64,000 bases of DNA, from the NCBI RefSeq assembly GCF_017873555.1, contig NZ_JAGGKE010000004.1, positions 153,433 through 217,432 on the forward strand, given 5' to 3'. Position 1 is the stretch's first letter, and every line of letters starts with the position of its first letter. Shown here one piece after another: positions 51,325-60,717 of this stretch. The translations under genes were made by a program, and so were the position numbers. Under the pieces are notes generated by a model, which saw only the letters and a program-made list of their open reading frames with translations, had not been told where the DNA came from and did no database searches. Origin of the DNA: Halorubrum trapanicum (GTDB lineage Archaea; Halobacteriota; Halobacteria; Halobacteriales; Haloferacaceae).

Positions 51325-54300
51325 TTACATGAAGTCGGCGATGCCGGACTGCTTGTTGGTGTCGTCCTCGAAGATCGACTCCAACGACTGGTCTAACACC
51401 TTCAGCCGCTGTTTCGTGTAGGGCCGGCAGTCGAACCGCTCCGCCACCTCGATGGCGGTGTCGACGTACTTGCTCACCGACCCTTCGTGGACCGTGAGGT
51501 TCACGCGGCCGCCGCACTCGCGGCACTCGCCGGTCAGGGGCATCCGGCGGTACTTCTCGCCGCAGTCGAGACAGCGCGTCTCCTGCCGCGAGAACGCCCG
51601 GAGGTTCCCGATGATGTCGGGCAGGAAGTGGTACTCGATCACGCGCTCGGCCACGTCGGTCTCGTCGACCGCGCGCAGCTTCCGGGCCAGCTCCAGCTGG
51701 GCGTCCATCTTCTCCATCATGTCGCCGAGCGTCTTGTACGCCGAGAGATCCGGCCCCATCGCGATGTCCGTCGTGTCATGGGTGTGGTCGAACCCGTGGT
51801 ACTCGTCGTCGGTGCCGAGCGTGTCCTCGCCGATCTGGATCAGCTCCTCGACCTCCTCCGGGTCGGCCAGCTCGCGCGACGCCTCGTACAGCTCCAGCGG
51901 GTACTCCCGCACGATGTCGACGTTGTGCGCCTCGTCGTCGATCTCCGAGGGGTCGATCCGCGAGGACATCACCAGCGGGGCGTCCATCCGCCCGCCGCGC
52001 TGGTCCGGCAGAAATTCTTTCGAGAAGTTGAGAAGTCCGTCCATGAGAAGCATCACGCAATCCTCGTCACCGTCGCAGTTCCGACGCTTCGCGGCGTGAA
52101 AGTACGGATGAGCGTATCCGACTGCCGCCGAAGTAAATCCTATCACTCTCCCGACAGTCGCGGCGCTCGTGTGGGGCGCCATCCCGAAGACGAGCTCGCC
52201 GACGAGGTCGTCGCGCTCGTTCACCTCGTAGAAGCGGTCGAGTCCGTAGAACTGTTCGAGCAGGTCGTCGACGAAGTCCGCGGTCTTGAGCATGTGCTCG
52301 GCCGCGCCGTCCGAGAGGACGATGTCCTGGACGCGGAGTTCGACCACCTGGTCGTCGTGGCGCAGCGGCTCATCGTCGATGTCGGTCTCGTACCCCAGTT
52401 CGCGGAAGTGGTCCGCGGTGACGTCGAGCTCCTCGGGCCGGACCGCGGTGACGGGGAGATCGGTCATGTCGTACCGGACCGTGCCGTCCTTGAACGACGT
52501 GACGCCGTTCTTCGCGCGGAGGACGCCCTTCTCGATCGGCTCGGGCGTCTTGTTCCGCGAGGTCAACCCCTGAACCCCCTTCAGGATCTCGAAGGCGGAC
52601 TCGCGCTCGCCGACGGTCTCTAACGCGGAGCGGTACGCGTCGTTCACGTCGACCTCCTGGTAGCTCGCGGCGGTCACCTCCCACTCGCAGTTCGGGCACT
52701 CGACGCGGCCGGCCTCGTCCGGCTCGCAGACGGTGCCGCAGTCGTTACACTCGTAGTGCGGCTCCGTGTGCGTCTCGCAGTCGGGACACAGGGCGGCGTA
52801 GGTGTGCTCGCCGCAGTCCGGGCAGACCCGGTCGGAGACCTGAAGCTCGTGCCGTCCCCGATGGCCGGTGTCGTCCATCACGTTCGCCGCCTCGGCGACG
52901 TCGCGCTGCGGGCCGCCCGCCTCGTTGATCGGGAAGAGGGTGTGGACCGCGGGGGACAAATCGCGGCTCTCCGACTTCTCGGGGCGGCCCATCCGGTTGC
53001 CGATCCGGGTCGGGGCGCGCTCGCGCACCTCGAACGGGGCGACCTCGTTGACCGCGCGGACCGCGTTCTCGCCGTCGGCGTAGCCCCGGGCCGCGGCCGA
53101 GAGGTCGTCCGCGTGCCACCCCTTCCGGAGGCCGTCGTCGATGCCGAGCGAGCGGGCGAGCGGGCGCCACGTCGGAATCCGGAGCGCGTCCGGGGTCGCC
53201 GCGTGTTCGATCAGCAGCGACTCCAGCGCGTCCCGAACCGGCTCGGTGCGCTCGACCGCGAGGACGCCCTCGACCACGTCGCCGGCGGCGACCGCGTCGG
53301 CGAGCGCCTCGAACGCGTCGACAGAAATGTCGTGCCAGAGGTAGGTGTACTCGGGGTGAAGCGGGCAGTCGTACTCTCGCGCCCACGCGAGCGCCTCGTC
53401 GACGGCGGGGTGTTCGAGGTCGACGTGCGGGTCGTCGCGCAGCGCGCGGACGTCGGCGCCGGCCGCCTCGAACTCCTGGACCCACCACTCGGGCGCGTAC
53501 GACGCGGGCGCGAGCGGGTGGTTGTTCTCGACGAACTCCCCGTAGTTGACGAGGTACTCGCCCAGATCGAGCACCTTCTCGATCCCGTTGCGGATCTCCT
53601 TCGCCTCCTCCGGGTCGTCGATCCGCCGGACCTCGCCGTTCGCCAGTCTGACCGTCGGCCCCTCGATGGAGTCGACGGGGACGACGCCGTGGGCCTTCCC
53701 CGGCCGCTCCGTCTTGATCTGCGTCCCGGCCGCGAGGAAGTCGTCGACGATGTGCATCGTCGCGGGGTGGACGCCGCCGGTCGCGAACCCGTGGTTACGC
53801 GCGCGACCGTACCGGAGCCGGAACCCGCCCGCTTCGCTCGGGTGGGTGAACACCGGCCGCCCCGCGATGAGGTCCCGGAGGAACTTCTGTGAGGAGTCGG
53901 CCCGGAGCGGTCCGGCCGCTTCGTCTTCGGTCGAGCCGTCGCCGGCGGCCTCGTTCGCTTCCGCGTCGCTTTCGGCGTCGTCGCTCCCTTCGTCGTCGGC
54001 TTCCGAGTCCGATCCGTCGCCGGCGGCGTCCCCGTCGCCCGCGCCGTCCTTCCCGATCGTCCCGTCGATCAGGTCCTGGAGCCACGGCCAGTCGACCTCC
54101 TCGAGATCGCGGGTGTACCGCTGGATCTTCGGGGCCTTCAGCGCGATCCCCTCGGCGGCGACGAGGCACATCCCGCCGCGCGCGGAGTTGGTGTCGACGC
54201 GTTCGAGGTCGCGGAACCCCGAGACCTCCTCGTCGCTCGTCGCCTCCCCGTCGAGCATGACCGGGATGTGCTTGGCGATGAACTTCGACTCCTTGTCCTT

Positions 54301-54891
54301 CGGCGTGTACTGGAGGCCCGTCTCCTTGTCGTAGAGGGCGATCTCCTCGGCGTAGCGCTCGACTTCGACGTCGCGGGGCTTGTACTCGTCGACGTCGAGC
54401 AGCGACCGGGCGTAGTCGGCGACGAGCACCGACAGCGCCTGCGCAGTCCCGCCCGCCGAGCGGATCGGACCGGCGTAGTAGACGTTGACGAACTCGGTGC
54501 CGTCGTCGTTCTCCAGCAGCTCGACGCGGTCGATCCCCTCGATCGGCGCGGCGACGACCCCCTCGGTCAGCAGCGCGACCGCGGTCCGGACCGCTCCCTC
54601 GATTTTCCCCTCGCGGGAGTCGTAGTCGCCGACGTTGCCGTCGACGAAGTCGGTGACCAGCTCCAGGGCCGCCTCCTCGCGGGACATCTCGCCCTCCAGG
54701 TCGCGGACCCGCTCCGCGACCCCGTCGATCCCGAGGATGTTCTCGACGCGGTCGGCCATGTCGCGGGCGACCGGGATCTCGATCTTCGGCTCCGGATCGC
54801 GGCCCTGCTCTTTGGCCGTCTCCGCCACGTCCCACGCCTCGTCGAGTCGCTCCTCGATCCGCGCGAAGTAGCGTTCGTCGTCCGGCCTCAT
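51325..54891 (-). CDS. polD2: DNA polymerase D large subunit (DP2)
   Basis: Catalytic subunit of the archaeal replicative polymerase PolD (1188 aa). Family landmarks: NVYYAGPIRSAGGTAQALSV, RGGMCLVAAEGIALKAPKIQRY and RNHGFATGGVHPATMHIVDDFLA. The catalytic region is CDGDEDCVMLLMDGLLNFSKEFLPDQRGG. Cys-rich zinc modules are CPDCGEHTYAALCPDC, CNDCG-CPNC and CLDCGEKY-CRECGG. A long acidic insert occurs at about residues 288-325. The catalytic DGDED/CVML position, which holds an intein in some other archaea, is empty here. ATG start at 54891. Confidence 0.97.
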   Translation of the reverse strand: MRPDDERYFARIEERLDEAWDVAETAKEQGRDPEPKIEIPVARDMADRVENILGIDGVAERVRDLEGEMSREEAALELVTDFVDGNVGDYDSREGKIEGAVRTAVALLTEGVVAAPIEGIDRVELLENDDGTEFVNVYYAGPIRSAGGTAQALSVLVADYARSLLDVDEYKPRDVEVERYAEEIALYDKETGLQYTPKDKESKFIAKHIPVMLDGEATSDEEVSGFRDLERVDTNSARGGMCLVAAEGIALKAPKIQRYTRDLEEVDWPWLQDLIDGTIGKDGAGDGDAAGDGSDSEADDEGSDDAESDAEANEAAGDGSTEDEAAGPLRADSSQKFLRDLIAGRPVFTHPSEAGGFRLRYGRARNHGFATGGVHPATMHIVDDFLAAGTQIKTERPGKAHGVVPVDSIEGPTVRLANGEVRRIDDPEEAKEIRNGIEKVLDLGEYLVNYGEFVENNHPLAPASYAPEWWVQEFEAAGADVRALRDDPHVDLEHPAVDEALAWAREYDCPLHPEYTYLWHDISVDAFEALADAVAAGDVVEGVLAVERTEPVRDALESLLIEHAATPDALRIPTWRPLARSLGIDDGLRKGWHADDLSAAARGYADGENAVRAVNEVAPFEVRERAPTRIGNRMGRPEKSESRDLSPAVHTLFPINEAGGPQRDVAEAANVMDDTGHRGRHELQVSDRVCPDCGEHTYAALCPDCETHTEPHYECNDCGTVCEPDEAGRVECPNCEWEVTAASYQEVDVNDAYRSALETVGERESAFEILKGVQGLTSRNKTPEPIEKGVLRAKNGVTSFKDGTVRYDMTDLPVTAVRPEELDVTADHFRELGYETDIDDEPLRHDDQVVELRVQDIVLSDGAAEHMLKTADFVDDLLEQFYGLDRFYEVNERDDLVGELVFGMAPHTSAATVGRVIGFTSAAVGYAHPYFHAAKRRNCDGDEDCVMLLMDGLLNFSKEFLPDQRGGRMDAPLVMSSRIDPSEIDDEAHNVDIVREYPLELYEASRELADPEEVEELIQIGEDTLGTDDEYHGFDHTHDTTDIAMGPDLSAYKTLGDMMEKMDAQLELARKLRAVDETDVAERVIEYHFLPDIIGNLRAFSRQETRCLDCGEKYRRMPLTGECRECGGRVNLTVHEGSVSKYVDTAIEVAERFDCRPYTKQRLKVLDQSLESIFEDDTNKQSGIADFM

Positions 54892-54931
54892 CGCGCCTCG
54901 GTCGCAGACGGTGCGCGGTGCGCGCGTCGGG

Positions 54932-55357
54932 TCACAGCCACAGGTCCAGGTCTGTGGCCTCGTCGTGCGAGCGCTCCAGCGGCTCCGCGAACGCGCGCAG
55001 GTGACACTCGCCGGCCCAGACGGTCGCCGAGTCGAGGTGGCCCGCGAGCGCCTGTCCGCTCGGCCGCGAGAGCACGACGTGGGTGTGCGCGAACACGTCT
55101 CCTTCCAGCAGCGAGACGTTGCCCACGCAGGCGGCCACCTCCAGCGGCTCGTCGAAGGTGACCGAGCGGTACTCGGTCTCCTCCTGGTCGTAGAACCAGA
55201 CGTCCGCGTCCTGGACCGCGCCGAGCGCCGTGAACCAGCCGGCCTCGACGTCCTCCGTGCGGGCGAGGCTCTCTATCTCCTCGCGCCAGTCGGCGCCCGT
55301 CTCGAACCGCGCGACGTACTCCGCGGTGGGTTCGACCTCGCGATGGTACATAGCCAT
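54932..55357 (-). CDS. PPC-domain (DUF296) protein
   Basis: 141 aa forming a single PPC domain: YVARFETGADWREEIESLAR, then EAGWFTALGAVQDADVWFYDQ and GDVFAHTHVVLSRPSGQALAGHLDSATVWAGECHLRAF. The HxH-type residues in AHTHVVLS and GHL are the metal-site positions of the family. In plants the domain accompanies AT-hooks; in archaea the role is open, possibly DNA binding as trimers. Only 40 bp separate it from the downstream PolD large-subunit gene, so the two may be cotranscribed. Confidence 0.85.
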   Translation of the reverse strand: MAMYHREVEPTAEYVARFETGADWREEIESLARTEDVEAGWFTALGAVQDADVWFYDQEETEYRSVTFDEPLEVAACVGNVSLLEGDVFAHTHVVLSRPSGQALAGHLDSATVWAGECHLRAFAEPLERSHDEATDLDLWL

Positions 55358-55586
55358 GTCCCACGGCGGCCGGGGAGAAAAAGGCTTCAGTCGGACCGAG
55401 CGAGACCGGCGGATAGAATTTTGTATAGCGACATACGATTTAACCAGCGGCGAGAGGGAGGCACGAGAGAATCGACCGAAGAGCCGTTATAACGCGTCTG
55501 AACCGCTAAAACGCCCCATTATCGGCAAATAGCGATGCGACTCGCGGAACGGAAAGAGAGGAGAAGCGCGTCGGATTCGAGCCGTC

Positions 55587-55964
55587 TCAGAACGGGGCCT
55601 GCGGGCCTTCGTCGTCGCCGCCGTCGTCGCTCGTCTCGCCGGGGAAGGAGGGGGACATCCCGCCGCTGCTGGTGCCGCCGAGGTCGCCGTCGGCGCCGGC
55701 GGCCGCGCCGGTGTCGGCGTGGACCGTCTCGATCTCGGGGATCTCCTTGACCATCCGAGATTTGATCGCCTGGATCGTCATCGGCGAGATACCGCAGCCG
55801 GAACAGGCGCCCCCGAGCTGGACCGTGACCTCGCCCTTCTCGCGGTCGAGGTGGGCGATGGCGGCGCTCCCGCCGTGCATCTGGATCTGCGGGAAGTTGC
55901 GCCGCAGGAAGTTCGTGATCCGCTCGCGGAGGTCGTTGTCCGCGTCAGTCGTGTCCGTGCTCAT
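55587..55964 (-). CDS. NifU C-terminal-like Fe-S scaffold protein
   Basis: 125 aa. A Nfu-type domain (residues 1-85) with NFLRRNFPQIQMHGGSAAIAHLD and the cluster-binding GGACSGCGIS (C54, C57). A disordered Gly/Ser/Asp tail follows. It probably carries 4Fe-4S clusters made by the SUF system at 12.8-16.5 kb to apo-proteins. ATG start at 55964. Confidence 0.92.
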   Translation of the reverse strand: MSTDTTDADNDLRERITNFLRRNFPQIQMHGGSAAIAHLDREKGEVTVQLGGACSGCGISPMTIQAIKSRMVKEIPEIETVHADTGAAAGADGDLGGTSSGGMSPSFPGETSDDGGDDEGPQAPF

Positions 55965-56037
55965 ACCTGCGAGTTGGCGGTCGGCGGGCTTATGCCTTTG
56001 GTTCGGGCGGATCCGGACGGGCTAGCGCCCCCGTCTC

Positions 56038-56367
56038 TCACTCCGGACGATCGGCGCCGAGGGTCCGGTACAGCTCGGACTCGATCCGCTCGACGTACTC
56101 CTCCAGCGTCTCCTCGAACGTCTCATCGTCGACCGCGACGGCGCCGCGGATGCGCTCGCGGGGGTTCTCGGGGAGTTCGACGCGGAACTCGCCGTCCTCG
56201 TAGAACGGCTCCGACTCGTTGAGCACGGTCTGGTCGATCCCGTGGATCAGCTCCGAGTCGTACCGGTCGTTCATCTGGTTGAACGCGTTCTTGTACGCCC
56301 GCTGGAGTTCGTTGAAGTAGTTGGCGTACTTGTCCTCGAACTTCTCCGGGTCGAACTCGTCGGCCAT
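56038..56367 (-). CDS. DUF5783-like haloarchaeal protein (109 aa)
   Basis: A small acidic, mainly helical cytoplasmic protein: ADEFDPEKFEDKYANYFNELQRAYKNAFNQMNDRYDSELIHGIDQ, then PENPRERIRGAVAVDDETFEETLEEYVERIESELYRTLG. I recall it as a conserved haloarchaeal family (DUF5783) with no known function. The ATG at 56365-56367 gives the conserved N-terminus; the longer in-frame sequence upstream is noncoding. Confidence 0.78.
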   Translation of the reverse strand: MADEFDPEKFEDKYANYFNELQRAYKNAFNQMNDRYDSELIHGIDQTVLNESEPFYEDGEFRVELPENPRERIRGAVAVDDETFEETLEEYVERIESELYRTLGADRPE

Positions 56368-56741
56368 GTCGCGAGCGAGGGTCCGGCGGGAAAAAAGGCG
56401 GTCGATCGCCGCCGAGACGCCGAAATCGGTGGAGCGCTCGCGCCGTAGGTCTGAGAGAAGGTTTGAGCGGCGCGGCAGAAATAAATTGTATTTCGCTATA
56501 TAGAATCTACTGGTCTGGAAGTTGAGACTGGTACTCTCAATGCATATGTGTTCAGCCCACACCATCTCGAACGTTGTTTTCACCTTCGGGAACTTCACCG
56601 GCGTATCGCCTTTCTACCGCACCGATTCTGATTCAGATAGGTGATGGTACTGCTGTACCCAAGGTTCGACTTGATTCCAGAGTTTCGAGGGCGTTGCCGA
56701 GAGAAACATATTAGTGCTCTCTTGTATAAGCTACTGCTAAT
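56368..56741. other. Intergenic transition into the arsenic island
   Basis: About 370 bp without a supportable gene. From about 56,470 the base composition drops clearly toward A+T and stays lower to the end of the window, so the left edge of the acquired island probably lies here. A TATA candidate CATATTA (56708-56714) is about 30 bases before the arsR ATG. Confidence 0.5.
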
Positions 56742-57101
56742 ATGGTGGGAGATGCGATCACTGACGGAACCACGAAAGATACGGAGACATGCTGTACACC
56801 GCTCGAAGATGTCGACTCGGATGCGATGGCGACAGACCTCCGAGTACTGACCGCGATGGGGAATGACACACGATACGAACTGCTTCGCCGAATTTCGAAC
56901 GCCGATGACGGCGTCTGCGTCTGCGACCTCGAAGCCGCGGTCGGTGTTAGTCAGAGCGCCGTCAGCCAAGCGCTCTCGCGATTGTACACCGCAGGACTTG
57001 TCACGCGCCGCAAAGAGGGATCCTGGCGGTACTACGAACCGACTGAAACGACCACGGCCCTCCTTGACACCCTCGACGATCTGCGGGGTTCCCATGAGTA
57101 A
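56742..57101 (+). CDS. arsR: ArsR-family arsenic-responsive repressor
   Basis: 119 aa winged helix. A CVCDLE metal site in helix 3 (C59, C61) is followed by VGVSQSAVSQALSRLYTAGLVTRRKEG, the recognition helix and wing. An extra vicinal Cys pair near the N-terminus (C17, C18) could supply a third sulfur ligand for As(III). Its stop lies inside the arsM start region (8-base overlap), forming an arsR-arsM unit like arsR2M of Halobacterium plasmids. Confidence 0.9.
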   Translation: MVGDAITDGTTKDTETCCTPLEDVDSDAMATDLRVLTAMGNDTRYELLRRISNADDGVCVCDLEAAVGVSQSAVSQALSRLYTAGLVTRRKEGSWRYYEPTETTTALLDTLDDLRGSHE

Positions 57102-57939
57102 CGATACTAATACGGTGGCCGGTGACCGCGACCCCGAAGAGACCCGTAAGATGGTGCGCGAACGCTACGGAACTATCGCTTCGGACAGTCAAAATTGCTG
57201 TGGCGACGTCGGCATCGATACCACCGACGACGGTGGATGCTGTGACGGCACCGAAGGAGCGTCCGGGAGCGAACGCCTTGGCTATGACGCCGACGATGTC
57301 TCGTCTGTCGCCGAGGGCGCAGATCTTGGCCTTGGGTGTGGAAATCCGAAGGCGTTCGCCGAGATGATGCCCGGCGAGACAGTGCTTGACCTCGGCTCAG
57401 GGGCGGGCTTCGACTGTTTCCTCGCTACAGAGGAGGTCAGCCCGGATGGCAACGTTATCGGTGTCGATATGACACCAGAGATGGTCTCGAAAGCGAGGGA
57501 GAATGTTGCGAAGAACGACGCTGACAACGTCGAGTTTCGTCTCGGCGAGATCAGCCATCTCCCCGTTGCAGACGCGACTATCGATGTCGTCATCTCGAAC
57601 TGCGTCGTCAACCTCGCCCCGGAGAAACAGTTCGTGTTTGACGATGTCTACCGCGTTCTCAAGCCCGGCGGCCGCGTCGCCATCTCAGACGTCGTCCAAA
57701 CCGCGCCGTTCCCCGATGACGTCGCGATGGACCCGGACTCGCTAACTGGCTGCGTCGCCGGTGCGTCGACCATCGAGAATCTCGAAGCGATGCTCGATAG
57801 CGCCGGCTTCAAAGCGATCGAGATCGCGCCGAAGGGCGAGAGCACCGAGTTCATCAGCGATTGGGACGCCGATCGCGATCTCGGTGAATATCTCGTCTCT
57901 GCCACTATCGAGGCTCGGAAGCCGCCACAGAACCCCTGA
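57094..57939 (+). CDS. arsM: Arsenite S-adenosylmethionine methyltransferase
   Basis: 281 aa class I methyltransferase that methylates As(III) to volatile products. SAM motif I is VLDLGSGAGFDCFLA. Cys residues for As(III) include the vicinal pair in DSQNCCGDVG, another in DGGCCDG, one in VISNCVVNLAPEKQ and one in SLTGCVAGA. The last two match the conserved catalytic Cys of ArsM. GETVLDLG and RVLKPGGRVAISDVV complete the fold. ATG at 57094. Confidence 0.93.
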   Translation: MSNDTNTVAGDRDPEETRKMVRERYGTIASDSQNCCGDVGIDTTDDGGCCDGTEGASGSERLGYDADDVSSVAEGADLGLGCGNPKAFAEMMPGETVLDLGSGAGFDCFLATEEVSPDGNVIGVDMTPEMVSKARENVAKNDADNVEFRLGEISHLPVADATIDVVISNCVVNLAPEKQFVFDDVYRVLKPGGRVAISDVVQTAPFPDDVAMDPDSLTGCVAGASTIENLEAMLDSAGFKAIEIAPKGESTEFISDWDADRDLGEYLVSATIEARKPPQNP

Positions 57940-58431
57940 CTCACCGAAAGTAACTGACAGACTGGTCCAGAGGAGAATTTTTCGATTGGAGGGACGAACG
58001 AATCCTCTGATTACGTCTATGCTACGGTTCGTCCGGATAGAACTCGTCGAACAGCGCCTTGACGCGTTGCTCTATGTCGTCACGAATCTCGCGGACAGTG
58101 TCAAGGTCTTGCCCATGCGGATCGTCTAACGCCCAGTCTCGAACGTCGACGTTCTCGGCGTCCAGTTCTAGCGTCGAACAGCCCATCGTGGCGACGACAT
58201 CGCACGATTCGAGCTCGTCAGTCGAGACCTTCCGAGGCGTTCGGTCAGAGAGGTCGATGTCTCGTTCTTGCATGACCGTGATCACTTCCTCGTGGACGTG
58301 TTCAGCGGGATGTGTACCGCCGGTGAGAATCTCGAGAGTATCCCCTAATTCACGGAGATCACGTTCCCGCTCGGCGAACGCAGCTGACATCTGGCTTCGT
58401 CCCGCATTCTGTACACACACAAATCCAAACT

Positions 58432-59822
58432 CAGTACCTCACAAAGCCGGTTAGTTGAGACGTCTGCTTGCTGCGAATGTGCCTAGCAAACAGCAGCAAG
58501 CAGACAGTGAACTCCACGAAGACCAACTCCTTAACTTCCTCGTCAACCGGCTTGACGAGGAAGTTTCCCTGAACCTCGCCAACAACGCTGAACTCGACGC
58601 TGAGGACATCTACGAGGTCCTCGTCGGCGCGACCGCCGACGGGACCTCGATCTCTACGCTGTGCAACTCCAGCGAAGACTCACCATCAGCAAACACGATC
58701 CTCTACCATCTGCGGACGAAGTTCGAGCCGGAACGGCTCGAACGAGTCGCTAACACGCTTCTTCGACGAGACATCGTCGAACTGCTCCCCGAGCAGGTGG
58801 AGGTCTGCGCAGACCTCCACCTGCGGCCCTACTACGGTGACGAAGAGGACACAGACGGCCTCTACCACTCAGAAGCAAAGCGGGGAACCACCGCGTTCCA
58901 CGCTTACGCGACACTCTACGCGCGTGTGAAGAACAAACGCTACACGCTGGCGGTGCGCCGTCTCGAAGACGGCGACACCGCCAGCAGCGTCCTTGCTGAG
59001 TTCCTTGGTGTTCTCGACGGCCTTGACACCGAGGTCAAGGCCGTCTACCTTGATCGTGGATTCTACGATAGCAAGTGTCTCACGCTGCTTCAGGCGCACA
59101 ACTACGCCTACGTGGTCCCGATTATTCAGTGGGGTGAGGCGATTCAGCAGGAACTCTCGGAAGGCTGGAGTCGCGTCATTCAACACGACCTGACAGGGAA
59201 ACTCGACGGTCACAGCTGGACCGTCGAGTTTCCCGTCTACATCGACTGCACGTACCTGAACGGGAAGTACGACGACCACGGCGTGGCGCGTCACGGCTAC
59301 GCCGCTGACGCGCCGTTCATCGAGACACCACGCGACGCTCGATACCACTACTCGAAACGCTTCGGTATCGAGTCGAGCTATCGCTTGTCCGAGCAAGCGA
59401 TAGCGACGACAACGACACGAGACGAGACGGTGAGACTGCTGTACGTCGTGGTGAGCCTGCTGTTGCAGAATGCGTGGCGGTATCTCCACTACGAATATGT
59501 GGCGACGCCTCGCCGAGGCGGGCGTCGCCTCTGGTGGTGGCCATACAAGGAGTTCGTCAATATGGTTCGGCGGGCTGCGTGGACGGCCCTCGCGGTGCGT
59601 CGGGCCGTCCCCGCGAACCGGCCACCTGATGACCGGTTCCACCGGTAGTCACTGACCGAGCAAGCGTCTTCGCAAGTGGCAACGCTGTCGCGTCGGCGGC
59701 TAAACGCCGCCGACAGCGACAGCTCCGCCTTCGATCAGTGCTGTCCAACTGCTATCGACGACTTATCACGGCACAACAGGTGACTCAGATTCGGCTAACT
59801 TGCGATGCTTTGTGAGGTACTG
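58432..59822 (+). mobile_element. Complete ISH3-family insertion sequence (1391 bp)
   Basis: Perfect 16-bp terminal inverted repeats CAGTACCTCACAAAGC at 58432-58447 and 59807-59822. A 5-bp target duplication AAACT flanks it at 58427-58431 and 59823-59827. It carries one transposase gene. Intact ends and exact duplication indicate a recent insertion, inside arsC. Confidence 0.95.
58479..59648 (+). CDS. ISH3-family transposase
   Basis: About 389 aa. The N-terminus (DSELHEDQLLNFLVNRLDEEVSLNLANNAELDAEDIYEVLVGA) and the core (HSEAKRGTTAFHAYATLYARVKNKRYTLAVRRL, VKAVYLDRGFYDSKCLTLLQAHNYAYVVPI, RYHYSKRFGIESSYRLSEQAIA) match haloarchaeal ISH3/ISH27-type DDE transposases. The two Asp are in DLHLRPYYGDE and YLDRGFYDS, and the Glu is in GIESSYR. 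GTG at 58479 (VPSKQQQADSEL) is chosen; an ATG at 58455 is in frame. No internal stop. Confidence 0.92.
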   Translation: MPSKQQQADSELHEDQLLNFLVNRLDEEVSLNLANNAELDAEDIYEVLVGATADGTSISTLCNSSEDSPSANTILYHLRTKFEPERLERVANTLLRRDIVELLPEQVEVCADLHLRPYYGDEEDTDGLYHSEAKRGTTAFHAYATLYARVKNKRYTLAVRRLEDGDTASSVLAEFLGVLDGLDTEVKAVYLDRGFYDSKCLTLLQAHNYAYVVPIIQWGEAIQQELSEGWSRVIQHDLTGKLDGHSWTVEFPVYIDCTYLNGKYDDHGVARHGYAADAPFIETPRDARYHYSKRFGIESSYRLSEQAIATTTTRDETVRLLYVVVSLLLQNAWRYLHYEYVATPRRGGRRLWWWPYKEFVNMVRRAAWTALAVRRAVPANRPPDDRFHR

Positions 59823-60001
59823 AAACTTAACGGGTGATGCTGTATCCATAGATAACCTCCTCTTTTATACCGTGTTAAGCGCTCCTATGAGTGTTACTTT
59901 TCAATATATATTGCTCAGTAGCCATCGTATCGAATGCTGGCTATTACCGACCAGTGAGAGTTACTTCGTCGATGGGCCATGTCGATAACTCTTGTTTCCG
60001 A

Positions 60002-60394
60002 TCAAAGCTCCCGCGATCCGTCTAGGGCGATGAGGACGGCGTTGGCGCGTGCTGTCGCTCGATATTTCCGCCACTTCCCCTCTTTTCGGCGAGTGATGAG
60101 TCCAGCGTCAGTGAGTTGGGACAGCGCATGGCTGATCGCGCTGTCGCTGACGTCGAGCAACGGCGCAAATTCACAGACGCAAAGTTCCTCGCCAGCGATG
60201 TGGAGGATACGAACGATCTTGTACCGGGTCTCGTTCGCGAGCGCCGATAGCAATCCAACGTCTTCGTCCAGCGCAGGCCCACCTGCGGCCGCGTCGATCT
60301 CTTCGAGTTCAGATAGACGCTGGCATACCTCCTCATCGCCACATCCACCTCGTTCGTCGGCGAGGTACCGTTGTAGCCGCTCGGTTGAGGACAT
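60002..60394 (-). CDS. arsR: Second ArsR-family repressor
   Basis: 130 aa winged helix with the As(III) site ELCVCEF (C72, C74) and recognition segment DVSDSAISHALSQLTDAGLITRRKEGKWRKY. Two further Cys near the N-terminus (C18, C24). Divergent from arsD-arsA, so it probably controls both directions from the 323-bp region between them. The broken arsC lies downstream on the same strand. Confidence 0.9.
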   Translation of the reverse strand: MSSTERLQRYLADERGGCGDEEVCQRLSELEEIDAAAGGPALDEDVGLLSALANETRYKIVRILHIAGEELCVCEFAPLLDVSDSAISHALSQLTDAGLITRRKEGKWRKYRATARANAVLIALDGSREL

Positions 60395-60717
60395 ACACTT
60401 CGATTGAGCAGATAACGAATTAAGTATTCTGGACCGACCCGCGCACTTCTTGTACTCAACTCTGACTCCATCACTTTAGGACTCTATAAGATATACTGTA
60501 GACTCTATCGACAGCACGGAACCGATATAACGCGTAGAAATACTTGTATCAGCGTATTTCTTCTATTTTGAGTCCTTTCTACGTCTATGCGAGTCAAAGG
60601 CCTTATGAATATGATTGAATAATCCCTCAATTGAATGCGATGGAAAAAGGCCACCGATATGATCCGTGACCGCCGCACTGCCAGCCGGACAATTGATAAA
60701 ATACTCTTTCCCGAGCA
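60395..60717. promoter_or_regulatory. Divergent promoter region arsR/arsD
   Basis: 323 bp of AT-rich sequence without a gene. Toward arsR there is AATTAAGTATTCTGG near 60417, and toward arsD there is ATTGATAAAATACTC 27-13 bases before the ATG. ATTGA-type half-sites recur (60405, 60614, 60631), one arrangement being ATTGAATAATCCCTCAATTG. An ArsR operator is expected here, but the exact site is unclear. Confidence 0.4.

Larger units (their letters stand above)
58022..59849 (-). pseudogene. arsC: Arsenate reductase (ArsC, low-MW phosphatase type) split by an ISH3-type element
   Basis: The 3' part (58022-58431) encodes the CX5R active-site loop CVQNAGRS and the rest of a thioredoxin-coupled arsenate reductase. 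The 5' part (59823-59849) encodes its first nine residues, MDTASPVKF. Removing the IS (58432-59822) and one copy of the AAACT duplication restores a continuous frame in which the catalytic Cys is residue 13 and Arg residue 19. A GAGGAGG Shine-Dalgarno lies before the ATG at 59847-59849. The truncated frame could restart at GTG 58420, directly before the Cys, so residual activity is not excluded. Confidence 0.9.

Noticed and set aside
56595..57095. Minus-strand frame opposite arsR
   Set aside because: It crosses the arsR coding region and promoter with no recognisable domain; arsR on the plus strand is clear.
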